From assembly GCF_018598225.1 (NCBI RefSeq), contig NZ_JAHESF010000001.1, positions 416,950-480,949 on the forward strand: a stretch of DNA of 64,000 bases. The letters run 5' to 3'. This DNA is from Chryseosolibacter histidinae. Its GTDB lineage: Bacteria > Bacteroidota > Bacteroidia > Cytophagales > Cyclobacteriaceae. A program made the position numbers and the translations under genes. This document shows, piece by piece, positions 16,920 through 26,325 of this stretch; the stretch's first letter is position 1; each line of letters begins with the position of its first letter. The notes beneath the pieces were generated by a model, which was not told where the DNA came from, searched no databases, and worked only from the letters and a program-made list of their open reading frames with translations.

Positions 16920-17837
16920 ATGAAGAAGGAAGATAAAGCTCCCCATAGGTTTCAATCACTCACGGAGATGCACCGGTTGTTAGGGATGCCCAAGCCGCTG
17001 CATCCGTTGATAAGCCTGGTTGAAAACAAAGACAATAAAATAGACCTGCGTAGATTTCCCAGCTCTTTCACGCATGGTTTTTATAAAGTTTCCTATAAAA
17101 AAAGCCTGAGCGGAAAATTGAAATACGGCCAGGGATTTTATGACTTTGATGAAGGCGGTTTGTTATTCAAGGCGCCCAACCAGGTCAGCGCAAATGGCGA
17201 AACCAACAACGACCATACGGGCTTCACACTGCTTTTTCATCCGGAATTTTTAGCCGGATATCCCCTGGCAAAAAGAATAAAGCAATACGGTTTCTTTTCG
17301 TATTCGGTCAATGAAGCTTTGCATCTTTCTGAAAAGGAGCGAATAATCATCGTTTCTGTTTTCAAGAGCATCCAGGAAGAGCTGCAGGATAGGATCGATG
17401 ATTTTAGTCACGACATCGTTATTTCACAAATTGAAACGTTGTTGAATTACAGCAACCGGTTCTACAAGCGACAATTCATCACCCGCAAGGCAATGAGCAA
17501 TGATCTTTTGCAAAAGCTGGAAGAAATTCTGGAGGCTTATTTCAATGATGAAAAGTCGCTGATGCAAGGCATTCCAACCGTACAATTTCTTGCAGACCAT
17601 CTAAATGTTTCACCCGGTTATTTAAGCGACATGTTGCGTAGCCTTACGGGGCAAAACGCCCAGCAGCATATCCACGGAAAGCTGATCGAAAAAGCGAAGG
17701 AAAAAATATCGACTACCAGCTTAACGATCAGTGAAATAGCCTATCAATTAGGTTTCGAGCATCTGTCGTCGTTTACGAAATTATTCAAGGCAAAAACGAA
17801 TCTTTCACCGGTAGCATACCGGCAAACCTTCAACTAA
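16920..17837 (+). CDS. AraC family transcriptional regulator
   Basis: 305 residues. The N-terminal half (about 15-180) is a cupin-like sensor domain with GKLKYGQGFYDFDEGGLLFKAP. The C-terminal half (about 200-304) carries two helix-turn-helix motifs: VQFLADHLNVSPGYLSDMLR, then ISEIAYQLGFEHLSSFTKLFK with the typical LSPVAYR end. It belongs to the AraC group that commonly sits next to aldo/keto reductase or short-chain dehydrogenase genes in Bacteroidota and controls them. The reductase just upstream is the likely target. The inducer is unknown. Confidence 0.88.
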   Translation: MKKEDKAPHRFQSLTEMHRLLGMPKPLHPLISLVENKDNKIDLRRFPSSFTHGFYKVSYKKSLSGKLKYGQGFYDFDEGGLLFKAPNQVSANGETNNDHTGFTLLFHPEFLAGYPLAKRIKQYGFFSYSVNEALHLSEKERIIIVSVFKSIQEELQDRIDDFSHDIVISQIETLLNYSNRFYKRQFITRKAMSNDLLQKLEEILEAYFNDEKSLMQGIPTVQFLADHLNVSPGYLSDMLRSLTGQNAQQHIHGKLIEKAKEKISTTSLTISEIAYQLGFEHLSSFTKLFKAKTNLSPVAYRQTFN

Positions 17838-17970
17838 ACGCGTGGGATTTGCCCGCCTGGGCAGACCAGGGTATTCCCAAAACCGCCATCCCCAGTCATC
17901 GGACAAAGGCTGATTTTCGCCATCAAGCTCGTACTTTAAAAAAATCCTGTGAAAAATTTTGAGAAATCAA

Positions 17971-18014
17971 TTGGTTGCGCATATATTTGCAACCAGTTAG
18001 TTGCATTGCAACCA
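17971..18014 (+). promoter_or_regulatory. ArsR-type operator before the ArsR-SRPBCC operon
   Basis: An imperfect 9-2-9 inverted repeat lies at 17987-18006 (TTGCAACCA-GT-TAGTTGCAT). It is flanked by TTGGTTGCGCA (17971-17981) and a further GCAACCA (18008-18014). The centre is about 45 bases before the ATG at 18043. The same arrangement occurs before the paralogous ArsR gene at 43711, which supports binding of these regulators to their own promoters. Confidence 0.6.
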
Positions 18015-18042
18015 TGTGATTTCATCATAAAATAACAATCTT

Positions 18043-18363
18043 ATGAGAAGAGATGTTTTTCAGGCTATTGCCGATCCTACCCGGCGAGCGATCATCACTT
18101 TAATCGCCGTGCAGGCGATGACACCCAATGCACTCGCCGAACATTTCGATACCTCACGTCAGGCGATCTCAAAACACCTGAGAGTTTTAACCGAGTGCGA
18201 AATGGTGAAGCAGGAATTCCAGGGACGTGAGATCTATTATCAACTCGAAATCGAAAAAATGAAAGAGATCGATGTTTGGCTCGACCAGTTCAGAAAGATC
18301 ATGGAAGACCAGTTCCAGCGACTCGATAAAGTATTGTACAACCTAAAAACTAAAAAGAAATGA
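18043..18363 (+). CDS. ArsR-type winged-helix regulator
   Basis: 106 residues, the usual size for this short ArsR subgroup. [21 protein letters not shown] is the family opening. The recognition helix is in [22 protein letters not shown], followed by the wing ([12 protein letters not shown]) and a C-terminal helix for dimerisation. No metal-binding cysteines are seen, which suits the subgroup that is paired with SRPBCC proteins rather than metal sensing. The stop overlaps the SRPBCC start (ATGA). A close paralogue lies at 43385-43711, with the same motifs and operator. Confidence 0.9.
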   Translation: MRRDVFQAIADPTRRAIITLIAVQAMTPNALAEHFDTSRQAISKHLRVLTECEMVKQEFQGREIYYQLEIEKMKEIDVWLDQFRKIMEDQFQRLDKVLYNLKTKKK

Positions 18364-18857
18364 ACACGCTGCTATTTGATTTTACAGTTGACAAAGCTGC
18401 AAAAAAAGTATTCATCACCAGGGAATTTGATGCCGAGCTTTCGCTGGTGTGGGATGCTTTTACGACTGCAGAGATCCTTGACCAATGGGTAGCACCGAAA
18501 CCCTATGTATCGAGAACAAAATTTATGGACTTTAAAGTTGGCGGGCGAAGATTCTATGCCATGGTAAGTCCGGAGGGGCATGAGCGTTGGGCGGTTCAGC
18601 GATACACGTCCATCAGCCCCAAAACCAACTTCAAAATGTTCAATGCTTTTGCAGACAAAAATGAAAACCCTGAATTACCAGGTTCTGACTGGGATTACAA
18701 TTTCAGCGAAGAGAACGGTAAGACCATAGTGCGTATTTCTATTTATAATGAATCGCTTGAGCGCATGCAGAAGATGATTGAAATGGGCTTCACTGAAGGA
18801 TTTAAAATGTCAATGGCCAATTTGGAAAACGTGTTGGCATCCTTATCCAAGAAGTGA
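18360..18857 (+). CDS. SRPBCC (AHSA1-type) domain protein
   Basis: 165 residues forming one START/Bet v1-like domain. [30 protein letters not shown] is the classical AHSA1 opening, and [21 protein letters not shown] the closing helix that covers the hydrophobic cavity. These soluble proteins are encoded right after ArsR-type regulators in many bacteria. A ligand or chaperone role is suspected, but no reaction is known. It is translationally coupled to the regulator and is followed by a strong terminator, so the two genes form one operon. Confidence 0.88.
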   Translation: MNTLLFDFTVDKAAKKVFITREFDAELSLVWDAFTTAEILDQWVAPKPYVSRTKFMDFKVGGRRFYAMVSPEGHERWAVQRYTSISPKTNFKMFNAFADKNENPELPGSDWDYNFSEENGKTIVRISIYNESLERMQKMIEMGFTEGFKMSMANLENVLASLSKK

Positions 18858-18870
18858 TTACATTTTACCC

Positions 18871-18904
18871 GATCAGAGTCACGCACAGGGGACTCTGATC
18901 TTTT
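18871..18904 (+). terminator. rho-independent terminator of the ArsR-SRPBCC operon
   Basis: GATCAGAGTC (18871-18880) and GACTCTGATC (18891-18900) form a perfect 10-bp stem with a 10-nt loop, followed by TTTT. It begins 13 bases after the stop codon. Confidence 0.85.
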
Positions 18905-18953
18905 CTCAACCATCGCTTTATATGAGCTTACAGCAACAAAATGAAAAGGTGAG

Positions 18954-19196
18954 GTGATGAACTACGCTAACGAAATGATCTCTAATATTCTGATCTTCAG
19001 AACCGATGTTCAGGAAGACAGTGACCTGAAGCGGCTGGAGCTTATACTTTCGCGTGACCGGAGAATACAGGCATGGAATGTGGACCGTGACGACGTCGAT
19101 CGTGTTTTAAGAATAAAGTCTCAGGGGCTTTGTGCCGAAGATGTTGTGAAGATCATTGGCCATGCAGGATTTTTCTGCGAAGAGTTGACGGATTAA
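18954..19196 (+). CDS. small HMA-like ferredoxin-fold protein
   Basis: 80 residues, or 79 from the second ATG; AAGGTGAGG just before the start could act as a ribosome binding site. The pattern ILIFRTDVQEDSDLKRLELIL, then AWNVDRDDVDRVLRIKSQ, then VVKIIGHAGFFCEEL follows the beta-alpha-beta-beta-alpha-beta course of heavy-metal-associated domains. The metal-binding CxxC loop is missing; the only cysteines are at the C-terminal half. Small proteins of this type are frequent in Bacteroidota, with no assigned role. It may have arisen from a copper-chaperone fold without metal binding. Confidence 0.65.
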   Translation: MMNYANEMISNILIFRTDVQEDSDLKRLELILSRDRRIQAWNVDRDDVDRVLRIKSQGLCAEDVVKIIGHAGFFCEELTD

Positions 19197-19550
19197 GTAC
19201 GTCCATAAACTTCGAAGGTTGATACAAGCTGTTGGCATCAATATCTTCGCCAGGATATTTGCTTCGACCTCATTTTTTCGAAGTTTTGCACGGCAAATGA
19301 ATTCTTAAAAGCTGCCCTTCGCCCAGCAGATCCTCCGTTGTGCCATTCCTGCCGTAACCTTTTTTACCTTGAGCAGGGGCGTATGAAGGCAGGTCAAAAG
19401 GTTGGCGAAGACCTCCTCAAATGTCTCTCTCAGGATCAGAATGCCGAAAAAGCGTATTTTGTTTTCCGAATTCGATTGAAATCGGTATAATTGTTTAATT
19501 AACACTTATTTCTGATACGCTATTACGCTCTGGCGATAATTTTTAGAACG
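19197..19550. other. intergenic region, no gene supported
   Basis: 354 bases between the HMA-like gene and the esterase gene. A 66-codon open frame on the minus strand (19305-19505) has no recognisable motif and no start context. A TATAATTG-like stretch near 19486 could be a promoter for the esterase gene but does not match the -7 consensus well. Confidence 0.4.
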
Positions 19551-20474
19551 ATGAGGAAACAAATACTTTTATTGCTCATGGTGACGCTCTCCATTGTGGT
19601 GAAGGCACAGGACGGCACGATCTATCCACTTCAGGCGCCCCCGGAGCCGAATGCTATTCTGCTTAATACAGGCAAAGTTGAAAACCAACCCGCACCCGAG
19701 AGCTGGTTCCGTCAATGGGGCGACCCGATGGCGCGAAACATTTCTACCGCAACGCTGACGCCGTTCTTACCGAAACCAGGCCAGGGAAATGGTGCCGCGG
19801 TCATTGTCGCACCTGGCGGAGGTTTCAGGTGGTTGTCCATGGGCAACGAAGGCTGGGAAGTGGCGCAAGCACTGGCGGACCGTGGAATCGCTGCCTTTGT
19901 ATTAAAGTACCGGCTTCATCCCACACCTGAGTCGCTCGATGCATTTAAAGAGTCAATGAACAGAACGTTTGCTGCTGCAACGCCACCATCCGACCCGTCT
20001 AAAGAGGCGCCGCGCCCTCCGCGCCCGGATCTCTCCAATCAGCTTAAAGATGCCGAAGCTGCGTATACAATGATCGTGAGTCGTGCCAAAGAGTGGGGGG
20101 TGGATACTGCCCGGTTGGGTATGATCGGTTTTTCGGCAGGCGCCGGTCTCACCATGCATTGCACGCTCAATTCAAAAGTTATGGAGCTGGATTTCATTGG
20201 GCCGATCTACGGTGGCATGGGCCCCGTGGAGGTGCCGAAAAACGCTCCACCGATGTTTAACGTAATTGCCAGTGATGATTTTCTTTTCCGCGGTCAGTTC
20301 GGAGTTATCGATTCCTGGTTCAAGGCAGGACGTCCTGTCGAGTTTCATCTTTACCAGAACGGAGGCCATGGTTTTGGTCTTGGAAACCCCGATCGTACCA
20401 GCAATCGTTGGTTCGATTCGTTCATATACTGGCTGGAGGTCAACAACTTTCTGAATGTCAAACCCAGGAAGTAA
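19551..20474 (+). CDS. secreted alpha/beta-hydrolase esterase (acetyl-xylan-esterase-like)
   Basis: 307 residues with a signal peptide (MRKQILLLLMVTLSIVVKAQ). The alpha/beta-hydrolase features are clear: oxyanion loop APGGGF at 88-92, nucleophile S195 in GFSAG, acid D242 or D243 in IASDDF, and H273 in GGHGFG. A proline-rich insert (about 143-162, PPSDPSKEAPRPPRP) lies between the core strands. Such enzymes are found with hemicellulases and remove acetyl or other ester groups from sugars. It directly precedes the xylan locus, so acetyl-xylan is an attractive substrate, but it lacks the regulator-type promoter found on the SusC and GH43 genes. Confidence 0.85.
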   Translation: MRKQILLLLMVTLSIVVKAQDGTIYPLQAPPEPNAILLNTGKVENQPAPESWFRQWGDPMARNISTATLTPFLPKPGQGNGAAVIVAPGGGFRWLSMGNEGWEVAQALADRGIAAFVLKYRLHPTPESLDAFKESMNRTFAAATPPSDPSKEAPRPPRPDLSNQLKDAEAAYTMIVSRAKEWGVDTARLGMIGFSAGAGLTMHCTLNSKVMELDFIGPIYGGMGPVEVPKNAPPMFNVIASDDFLFRGQFGVIDSWFKAGRPVEFHLYQNGGHGFGLGNPDRTSNRWFDSFIYWLEVNNFLNVKPRK

Positions 20475-20711
20475 AAGTAGCAAGGCTTTATTGTATCAGC
20501 ATTCCTATTTCCATTTGCACGTACGTGCTTCTACTCATCACTTAATTTCTTACGAAGGGCAACGGATTCGTTAGCCTGCGCGTGTGGGTGGGCCTGGAAA
20601 GTATATCTTTTAGGCCAACCCGCCTCGTCTATTCCCTTCCTCGCACACCTGTCGAAAAACGAGCGCGCCCGATCCTGCGATCCAGGTAGTGAGCCACTGT
20701 TTCTTATAATT
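20475..20711. other. intergenic region upstream of the xylan promoter
   Basis: No gene is supported. It holds a perfect 12-bp palindrome GCACGTACGTGC at 20517-20528 and a hairpin formed by GGCCTGGAAAG (20591-20601) and CTTTTAGGCC (20607-20616). Neither is followed by a T run. Their roles are unknown. Confidence 0.4.
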
Positions 20712-20811
20712 TTAATAATCAGATATTCAACTCGTTACCGGGATGTTACATGCTCAAAAAACCGTGTAACGTGGACGTAAACATCATCAGTGCTTCCCGG
20801 TTCATATTTGG
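20712..20811 (+). promoter_or_regulatory. xylan SusC operon promoter with putative hybrid-regulator site
   Basis: Elements in order: TTAATAATC (20712-20720), 24 bases, GTTACA (20745-20750), 14 bases, TGTAAC (20765-20770), 33 bases, then the -7-like ATATTTGG (20804-20811). The GH43 promoter at 38706-38804 has the same elements with spacings 24, 14 and 32. The GTTACA/TGTAAC pair is an inverted repeat with centres 20 bp apart, a natural target for a dimeric regulator. The hybrid regulator at 34357-38490 is the obvious candidate. The leader to the SusC start is about 235 nt. Confidence 0.65.
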
Positions 20812-20899
20812 TTAGAAATCGTTTGCGGCAATCGATTGCTAAAAAGCCAGCTAACCCGCCATGAAAGAGATGCTACACCGTTGTCCCGCCTTTTTACTG

Positions 20900-20919
20900 G
20901 CCCGTTGTCACCAACGGGC
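20900..20919 (+). other. GC-rich hairpin in the SusC leader
   Basis: GCCCGTTG (20900-20907) and CAACGGGC (20912-20919) form a perfect 8-bp stem with a 4-nt loop, within the untranslated leader about 130 bases before the SusC start. No T run follows. It could affect mRNA stability or translation; it matches no riboswitch I recognise. Confidence 0.45.
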
Positions 20920-21049
20920 GGACCATCGGCTATTTCATAACCTTAAGGACCAATCAAACCCTAACCCAATACCAAATGGAGAAACGAAAACCAATAACCC
21001 ACTAGCGACAAAATTTTACCGAAACTAAAAACCTTAATAAGCATTCAGC

Positions 21050-24000
21050 ATGAAAAAAAATTTACCAGAAACATTCCCTTTCATTATAAAGTGTCTGGCC
21101 CTGGGCTTTTGCTTCCTATGTTGTTTTACTACAGGCAGTTATGCCGCAACTCCTGAATGTAACGCCAGCGAGATCGCAAGCAAAAATACGTTGCTTGTGG
21201 GATCAATTTTGCAAAACAGGCTGGTGACAGGCACCGTGGTTGACGGCGAAAGCAATGAAGGAATACCGGGTGTGAGCATTATCATCAAGGGCACCAATAT
21301 CGGTACAGTTACAGATGCCGAAGGTGCATTTTCATTAGAGGTTCCGTCTTCAGAAAGCGTGCTGATATTCACTTCCATAGGCTATATGCCGCAGGAAGTG
21401 CAAGCCGGACAGTTGGCGATCCTCAATATCAGGATGCTCGCTGATATCAGCACATTGGAAGAGATCGTGGTAGTAGGGTATGGCGAACAGAAAAAGGAAA
21501 GTATAGTAGGGTCGATTACGCAAACCACCGGTGCTGTACTGCAGCGGGCGGGGGGCGTTTCGAATGTGGGCGCAGCGCTTACAGGAAACCTGCCTGGCGT
21601 TGTCACTATGTCAAGCAGCGGGATGCCCGGAGAAGAAGATCCCATGATCCTGATCCGTGCTGCGAGCTCATGGAACAATAGGCAACCGTTGATCCTGGTG
21701 GATGGCGTTGAGCGTCCCATGCAGGGGCTGGACGTCAATGCCGTGGAATCCATCTCCGTATTGAAGGATGCCTCCGCCACAGCAGTTTTCGGTGTAAAAG
21801 GCGCGAACGGTGTGATCCTGATCACGACCAAACGCGGAAAGGAAGGAGCCGCCCGGATCGAAGTGACCGGTAGCGCAACGATGAAGGTACCCTCAAAACT
21901 TCCGAACAAGTATGATTCGTACGACGCACTGATGGCACGCAACGTTGCGATCGAGCATGAGCTCGGGGTGTCGCCCAATTCATGGTCATACATCAGGCCC
22001 CAGTCTTTTATTGAGAAGTATCGTCATCCAGCCAACCTGGAGGAAGCAGAGCGTTATCCAAATGTCGACTGGCAAAAAGAGCTCTTCAGAGACTACGCCA
22101 TGGCTTACAACGCCAACCTTAATGTATCAGGCGGTACCGCTTTTGTGAAATACTTTACTTCCGCAGACTTTCAGCACGAGGGCGACCTTTTCAGAATGTG
22201 GGACAACGGCCGTAATTATGATGCAGGGTATGGCTATAATCGTTTGAACGTTCGCACGAACCTTGATTTTCAATTAACGAAGACAAGTGTATTCAAGATA
22301 AACCTGGCGGGTTCGAACGGTGTTCGAAAAAGTCCCTGGAATCAATCTAACTCATCCGACTGGGCCGTGGCGCAGCAATGGGCAGGAGCTTATAATATCG
22401 CACCCGATGTATTCTTGCCAAAGTATTCCGATGGTTCATGGGGTTTTTATCCCGATATATCCAACGTAAGCAATTCTGCCGCGAACCTGGCGCTGGGCGG
22501 TGCGATGACCACCACCAATACGCGCATCAATACGGATTTTATCCTCCTGCAGGATCTGGATTTCATAACCAAGGGGCTGAAGCTCAGGGGATCGATCTCC
22601 TGGGACAACGCCTTTATAGAATGGAACCGCGGCGTCAATGACCTTTTCAATAATGCACAGCAGAAATGGATCAACCCGCTGACGGGTGCCGCCACCTATA
22701 AGTATGATTACGATCAGAATAACCATTTCGATTTTATGCAGGGTGTGCTGTGGACAACATCCGGGGGCGAAGTGCGCAACAACGATACACAACGCAACCT
22801 GAACTACCAGATCCAGCCGAGCTGGTCAAGAAGCTTTGACAAACATAACATCTACGGAATGGCGATGTTTATGCGTCAGCAAAGAGCAACGGGAAGTGAA
22901 ATGCCGCGCTACAGGGAAGACTGGGTTTTTCGGGCGACGTATGATTTCAATGGCAAGTATTTCGCTGAATATAACGGTGCCTATAACGGTTCTGAACAGT
23001 TCAGCAAAGATTATCGATATGCCTTCTTCAATTCCGGGGCCATCGGATGGATGATCTCGGAAGAATCATTCATGGAAAACCTACGGTTCGTGGATCTTCT
23101 GAAGGTCAGATCATCGTTTGGTGCGATTGGAGATGATAACGTACGCGATCGGTGGTTATACATGACACAGTGGTCTTACGGCGGTAACGCGTCACTCGAC
23201 CTGAACCAGGGAACGAGTCCCTATCCCTGGTATCGTGAAGCTGCCATTGGAAACCCCGATGTGAGATGGGAAACGGTGAAGAAGCTAAACGTAGGAGTGG
23301 ACTATGCATTTCTTAATGGGCTTTTTTCCGGAAGTGTTGATCTCTTTCGGGACCAACGTACTGATATTCTTGTTAATGGCGCGGATCGGGCCGTTCCTTC
23401 TTACTTCGGCGGCACGCCACCCACAGCCAATCTGGGAAAAGTGGAGGCACAAGGTTATGAAATTGTCCTCAATATCAATAAGACGTTATCTCATGGATTG
23501 CGCTTATGGGCAAATCTGAACATGACTCACGCCAGGAACAAGATCATCGACAGAGACGATCCCGAATTGTATCCCGGTTACAGAAAACAGGCTGGATACG
23601 CCATCAACCAGCATAGATCCTGGGTAGATGCCGGATACTTGAACTCGTACGATCAGATCTACGGAAGTCCGCAGCACAACACCAACGATGCTCAAAAATT
23701 ACCCGGGAACTACTACATCATTGACTTTAATGGCGATGGTGTTGTGGATGACCTGGACCGGATACCGTATGGTTACTCAGACGTTCCGCAGAACACATAC
23801 AGTGCAACGGTAGGCCTGGATTGGAAAGGCTTCAGCATTTTCGCGCAGTTCTATGGAGTGAACAACGTCACACGTGAGGTTCCGCTGACAAGTTTTGGAA
23901 GTGGCCTTAATACGGTCTACGATAATGGTACATGGTGGTCGAAAGACGATCCCCATGCCGATGTTCCTGTGCCGCGCTGGTTATCGACCCCCAGCTATTA

Positions 24001-24250
24001 CAACGGCACCCAGTTCTTGTACGACGGTTCTTATGTCCGGCTCAAGAACGCCGAAGTTGCCTATACCCTGAATGAAAAACAGATTCAGAAGATCGGTCTC
24101 ACTTCTTTACGAATATTTCTCAATGGTAACAACCTGTGGGTATGGTCGCGCATGCCTGACGATCGCGAATCCAATTTCGCAGGCGCTGGCTCGCAAGGCG
24201 CGTATCCTACCGTAAAGCGCTACAACCTGGGTCTCAGACTTACACTTTAA
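21050..24250 (+). CDS. SusC/RagA TonB-linked receptor (XusA-like)
   Basis: 1066 residues, outer-membrane importer of xylo-oligosaccharides by context. After the signal region (about 1-32) comes a carboxypeptidase-regulatory-like domain at about 60-135 (VTGTVVDGESNEGIPGVSIIIKGTNIGT-type start; only the first part is quoted here as VTGTVVDGESNEGIPGVSII). Then comes the EEIVVVGYG link, a plug domain to about residue 255 with LKDASATAVFGVKGANGVILI, and a 22-strand barrel ending VKRYNLGLRLTL. This set defines SusC proteins. It is the first gene of the locus and is followed after 9 bp by its SusD partner. Gene order matches the xusABCDE-xyn10C xylan cluster known from Prevotella and Bacteroides. 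Confidence 0.92.
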   Translation: MKKNLPETFPFIIKCLALGFCFLCCFTTGSYAATPECNASEIASKNTLLVGSILQNRLVTGTVVDGESNEGIPGVSIIIKGTNIGTVTDAEGAFSLEVPSSESVLIFTSIGYMPQEVQAGQLAILNIRMLADISTLEEIVVVGYGEQKKESIVGSITQTTGAVLQRAGGVSNVGAALTGNLPGVVTMSSSGMPGEEDPMILIRAASSWNNRQPLILVDGVERPMQGLDVNAVESISVLKDASATAVFGVKGANGVILITTKRGKEGAARIEVTGSATMKVPSKLPNKYDSYDALMARNVAIEHELGVSPNSWSYIRPQSFIEKYRHPANLEEAERYPNVDWQKELFRDYAMAYNANLNVSGGTAFVKYFTSADFQHEGDLFRMWDNGRNYDAGYGYNRLNVRTNLDFQLTKTSVFKINLAGSNGVRKSPWNQSNSSDWAVAQQWAGAYNIAPDVFLPKYSDGSWGFYPDISNVSNSAANLALGGAMTTTNTRINTDFILLQDLDFITKGLKLRGSISWDNAFIEWNRGVNDLFNNAQQKWINPLTGAATYKYDYDQNNHFDFMQGVLWTTSGGEVRNNDTQRNLNYQIQPSWSRSFDKHNIYGMAMFMRQQRATGSEMPRYREDWVFRATYDFNGKYFAEYNGAYNGSEQFSKDYRYAFFNSGAIGWMISEESFMENLRFVDLLKVRSSFGAIGDDNVRDRWLYMTQWSYGGNASLDLNQGTSPYPWYREAAIGNPDVRWETVKKLNVGVDYAFLNGLFSGSVDLFRDQRTDILVNGADRAVPSYFGGTPPTANLGKVEAQGYEIVLNINKTLSHGLRLWANLNMTHARNKIIDRDDPELYPGYRKQAGYAINQHRSWVDAGYLNSYDQIYGSPQHNTNDAQKLPGNYYIIDFNGDGVVDDLDRIPYGYSDVPQNTYSATVGLDWKGFSIFAQFYGVNNVTREVPLTSFGSGLNTVYDNGTWWSKDDPHADVPVPRWLSTPSYYNGTQFLYDGSYVRLKNAEVAYTLNEKQIQKIGLTSLRIFLNGNNLWVWSRMPDDRESNFAGAGSQGAYPTVKRYNLGLRLTL

Positions 24251-24259
24251 CTGACAGCA

Positions 24260-26206
24260 ATGAAAAGGATTTATAAAATACTGTTAAGAAGCAGCTTGCT
24301 ATTGGCGACGGCAGCTGTGATTTGTTCATGTCAAGACTTTTTAGATAAAGAGGCTGATGCTATTGTAGCCGAAGGCGAGGCGTTCAAAAACTTCAATAAC
24401 TTCCAGGGCTATATAGAGGAAATATATAATTGCATTCCCGACAAGGAGAAACATTATTGGACAACCTCATGGAACTGGGGCGACGATGAGGTTTTCAACC
24501 TGGAAGGAAACTGGCACATGACCAACCAGGTCGATCTTGGCAATTTCTGGGCGTGGCAGGCGGGCCGGCTTAGCCAGCCCGGCGCATGGTTGGACAAGCC
24601 CTCGACCAATCCTACTTCGACCAATAAATTTGATCACGCGTTATGGCCCCATGCATGGTATAGCATCCGCAAGGTAAATATCGGTCTTGCTAATCTCGAG
24701 AAGCTTGTGTCAGCCACCCAGGAAGAGAAGAACCTCATCGCGGGACAGTTATATTTTTACAGAGCGTGGTGGCACTTTGAAATGATGGAGTACTTTGGAG
24801 GGCTTCCGTACATAGACCAGGTTTTGCCGGCAGACCAGAGCCCTATGCTGCCACGGCTCAGCTACCAGGAATGTGCCGATAAAGCCGGGGAGGATCTCGC
24901 AAAGGCGGCTGCATTATTGCCAATCGATTGGGATAAAACTTCCGTCGGCAGTAATACAGCAGGAAAAAATCAGCTGCGGATCAACAAAATAATGGCGCTC
25001 GGGTATCTGGGCAAAAACTATCTATGGGCAGCAAGTCCGCTCATGAAGAACGGTGCTTCTGTTGGTGGTGGGAATACATATAATTATGACGACGCCTATA
25101 GCAAAAAAGCCGCGGAAGCTTTCGGAGAATTGCTGACTCTCGTTGAAAGTGGTCAAACCCAGTATTCGCTCGCGCAATTCAACTACAAAAATATTTATAA
25201 TCACGAAAAGGCAGACGGTGCGACATCGCGTTTCAGCGATATATTCTATACGACAGGTCAAAACTGGCTGATGCCTGGTTCTACGGAGGCAATTTTTCGT
25301 GGCTCCTCTACAGATTTCAATGGCAGTAACTGGAACACAACAAAGACGTTTGGCCCGAAAGTGCAAGGTATTGTTGAACATGACAATATCATTCATCAAC
25401 CCACGGCAAACTATGTAAAGTTCTACGGCATGGCGAATGGTTTGCCATTGGACGACCCTGCTTCCGGATTTGATCCTGCTTATCCCTTTAAGGACCGCGA
25501 CCCACGGTTTTATCACGACATCGTTTTTGACGGATTTAAATATGTCAATGCAGCAATGCCAGCCGATGTGGAGTATCTGCGGTATGCCGGCCTTCATACC
25601 AACGGCACCATGAGGGGAGCGACCAACGGTAGCCGTACAGGATATTTTATTCAAAAGCTCGTTCCGCACACAGCCAATAAATACGATGGCGCTTATAACT
25701 GGAGTGGCAATCTTCATGTTTACCTTCCATACATGCGTCTGGCTGACATTTATCTGATGTACGCTGAAGCGTGCGCGGCCTTCGGTGGTGCCGGGGGCAA
25801 ATCAACAAATTTTACGAAGACTGCCGAAGATGCTATCAATACCATCCGCGACCGTGTTGGGGCCGGACATGTGCACGCATCTTATACAGGAAGCCGCACG
25901 AAGTTTATCGATGAGGTGCGAAGAGAACGTGCCGTGGAATTGTCGTTCGAAGGATTTCGCTTCAATGATCTGCAGCGTTGGTTGTTGCTGACGGAGCCTC
26001 CTTACAATGTTAAGACCGCCCAGGAATTTGACCGGCTCGAGAACGTTGATTTTTTCAAGACACACGACCCCAGGGAAGCACGGGTGGCCAATTTCCGGGA
26101 AGTGACAATTTTGACCCGGCAGTTCGGCACGCGTCACTACTGGTTCCCGCTGAAAGTTTCAGATGTATCGATGTATCCTGAGTTTGCACAGAATCCGGGA
26201 TGGTAA
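24260..26206 (+). CDS. SusD/RagB surface glycan-binding lipoprotein (XusB-like)
   Basis: 648 residues. The lipoprotein signal MKRIYKILLRSSLLLATAA leads to the lipobox VICSC with acylated C24. A SusD N-terminal domain with TPR-like helices (for example IAGQLYFYRAWWHFEMMEYFGGLPYI) and a C-terminal SusD domain (about 380-648, with IRDRVGAGHVH and RRERAVELSFEGFRFNDLQRW) follow. SusD caps the SusC barrel on the cell surface and binds the incoming oligosaccharide. At 648 residues it is somewhat longer than the usual 500-600, with added loops that may widen the binding face. Confidence 0.92.
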   Translation: MKRIYKILLRSSLLLATAAVICSCQDFLDKEADAIVAEGEAFKNFNNFQGYIEEIYNCIPDKEKHYWTTSWNWGDDEVFNLEGNWHMTNQVDLGNFWAWQAGRLSQPGAWLDKPSTNPTSTNKFDHALWPHAWYSIRKVNIGLANLEKLVSATQEEKNLIAGQLYFYRAWWHFEMMEYFGGLPYIDQVLPADQSPMLPRLSYQECADKAGEDLAKAAALLPIDWDKTSVGSNTAGKNQLRINKIMALGYLGKNYLWAASPLMKNGASVGGGNTYNYDDAYSKKAAEAFGELLTLVESGQTQYSLAQFNYKNIYNHEKADGATSRFSDIFYTTGQNWLMPGSTEAIFRGSSTDFNGSNWNTTKTFGPKVQGIVEHDNIIHQPTANYVKFYGMANGLPLDDPASGFDPAYPFKDRDPRFYHDIVFDGFKYVNAAMPADVEYLRYAGLHTNGTMRGATNGSRTGYFIQKLVPHTANKYDGAYNWSGNLHVYLPYMRLADIYLMYAEACAAFGGAGGKSTNFTKTAEDAINTIRDRVGAGHVHASYTGSRTKFIDEVRRERAVELSFEGFRFNDLQRWLLLTEPPYNVKTAQEFDRLENVDFFKTHDPREARVANFREVTILTRQFGTRHYWFPLKVSDVSMYPEFAQNPGW

Positions 26207-26325
26207 TCCGCTGACGACATTAAAATTTTGACTCAGAAAATGAATATGAGAATACCATACGTTGCACGCTAACATGAGTGGACACGGATGACTTTTCATA
26301 TGCTTTGGACAAAAAAATATACCAC

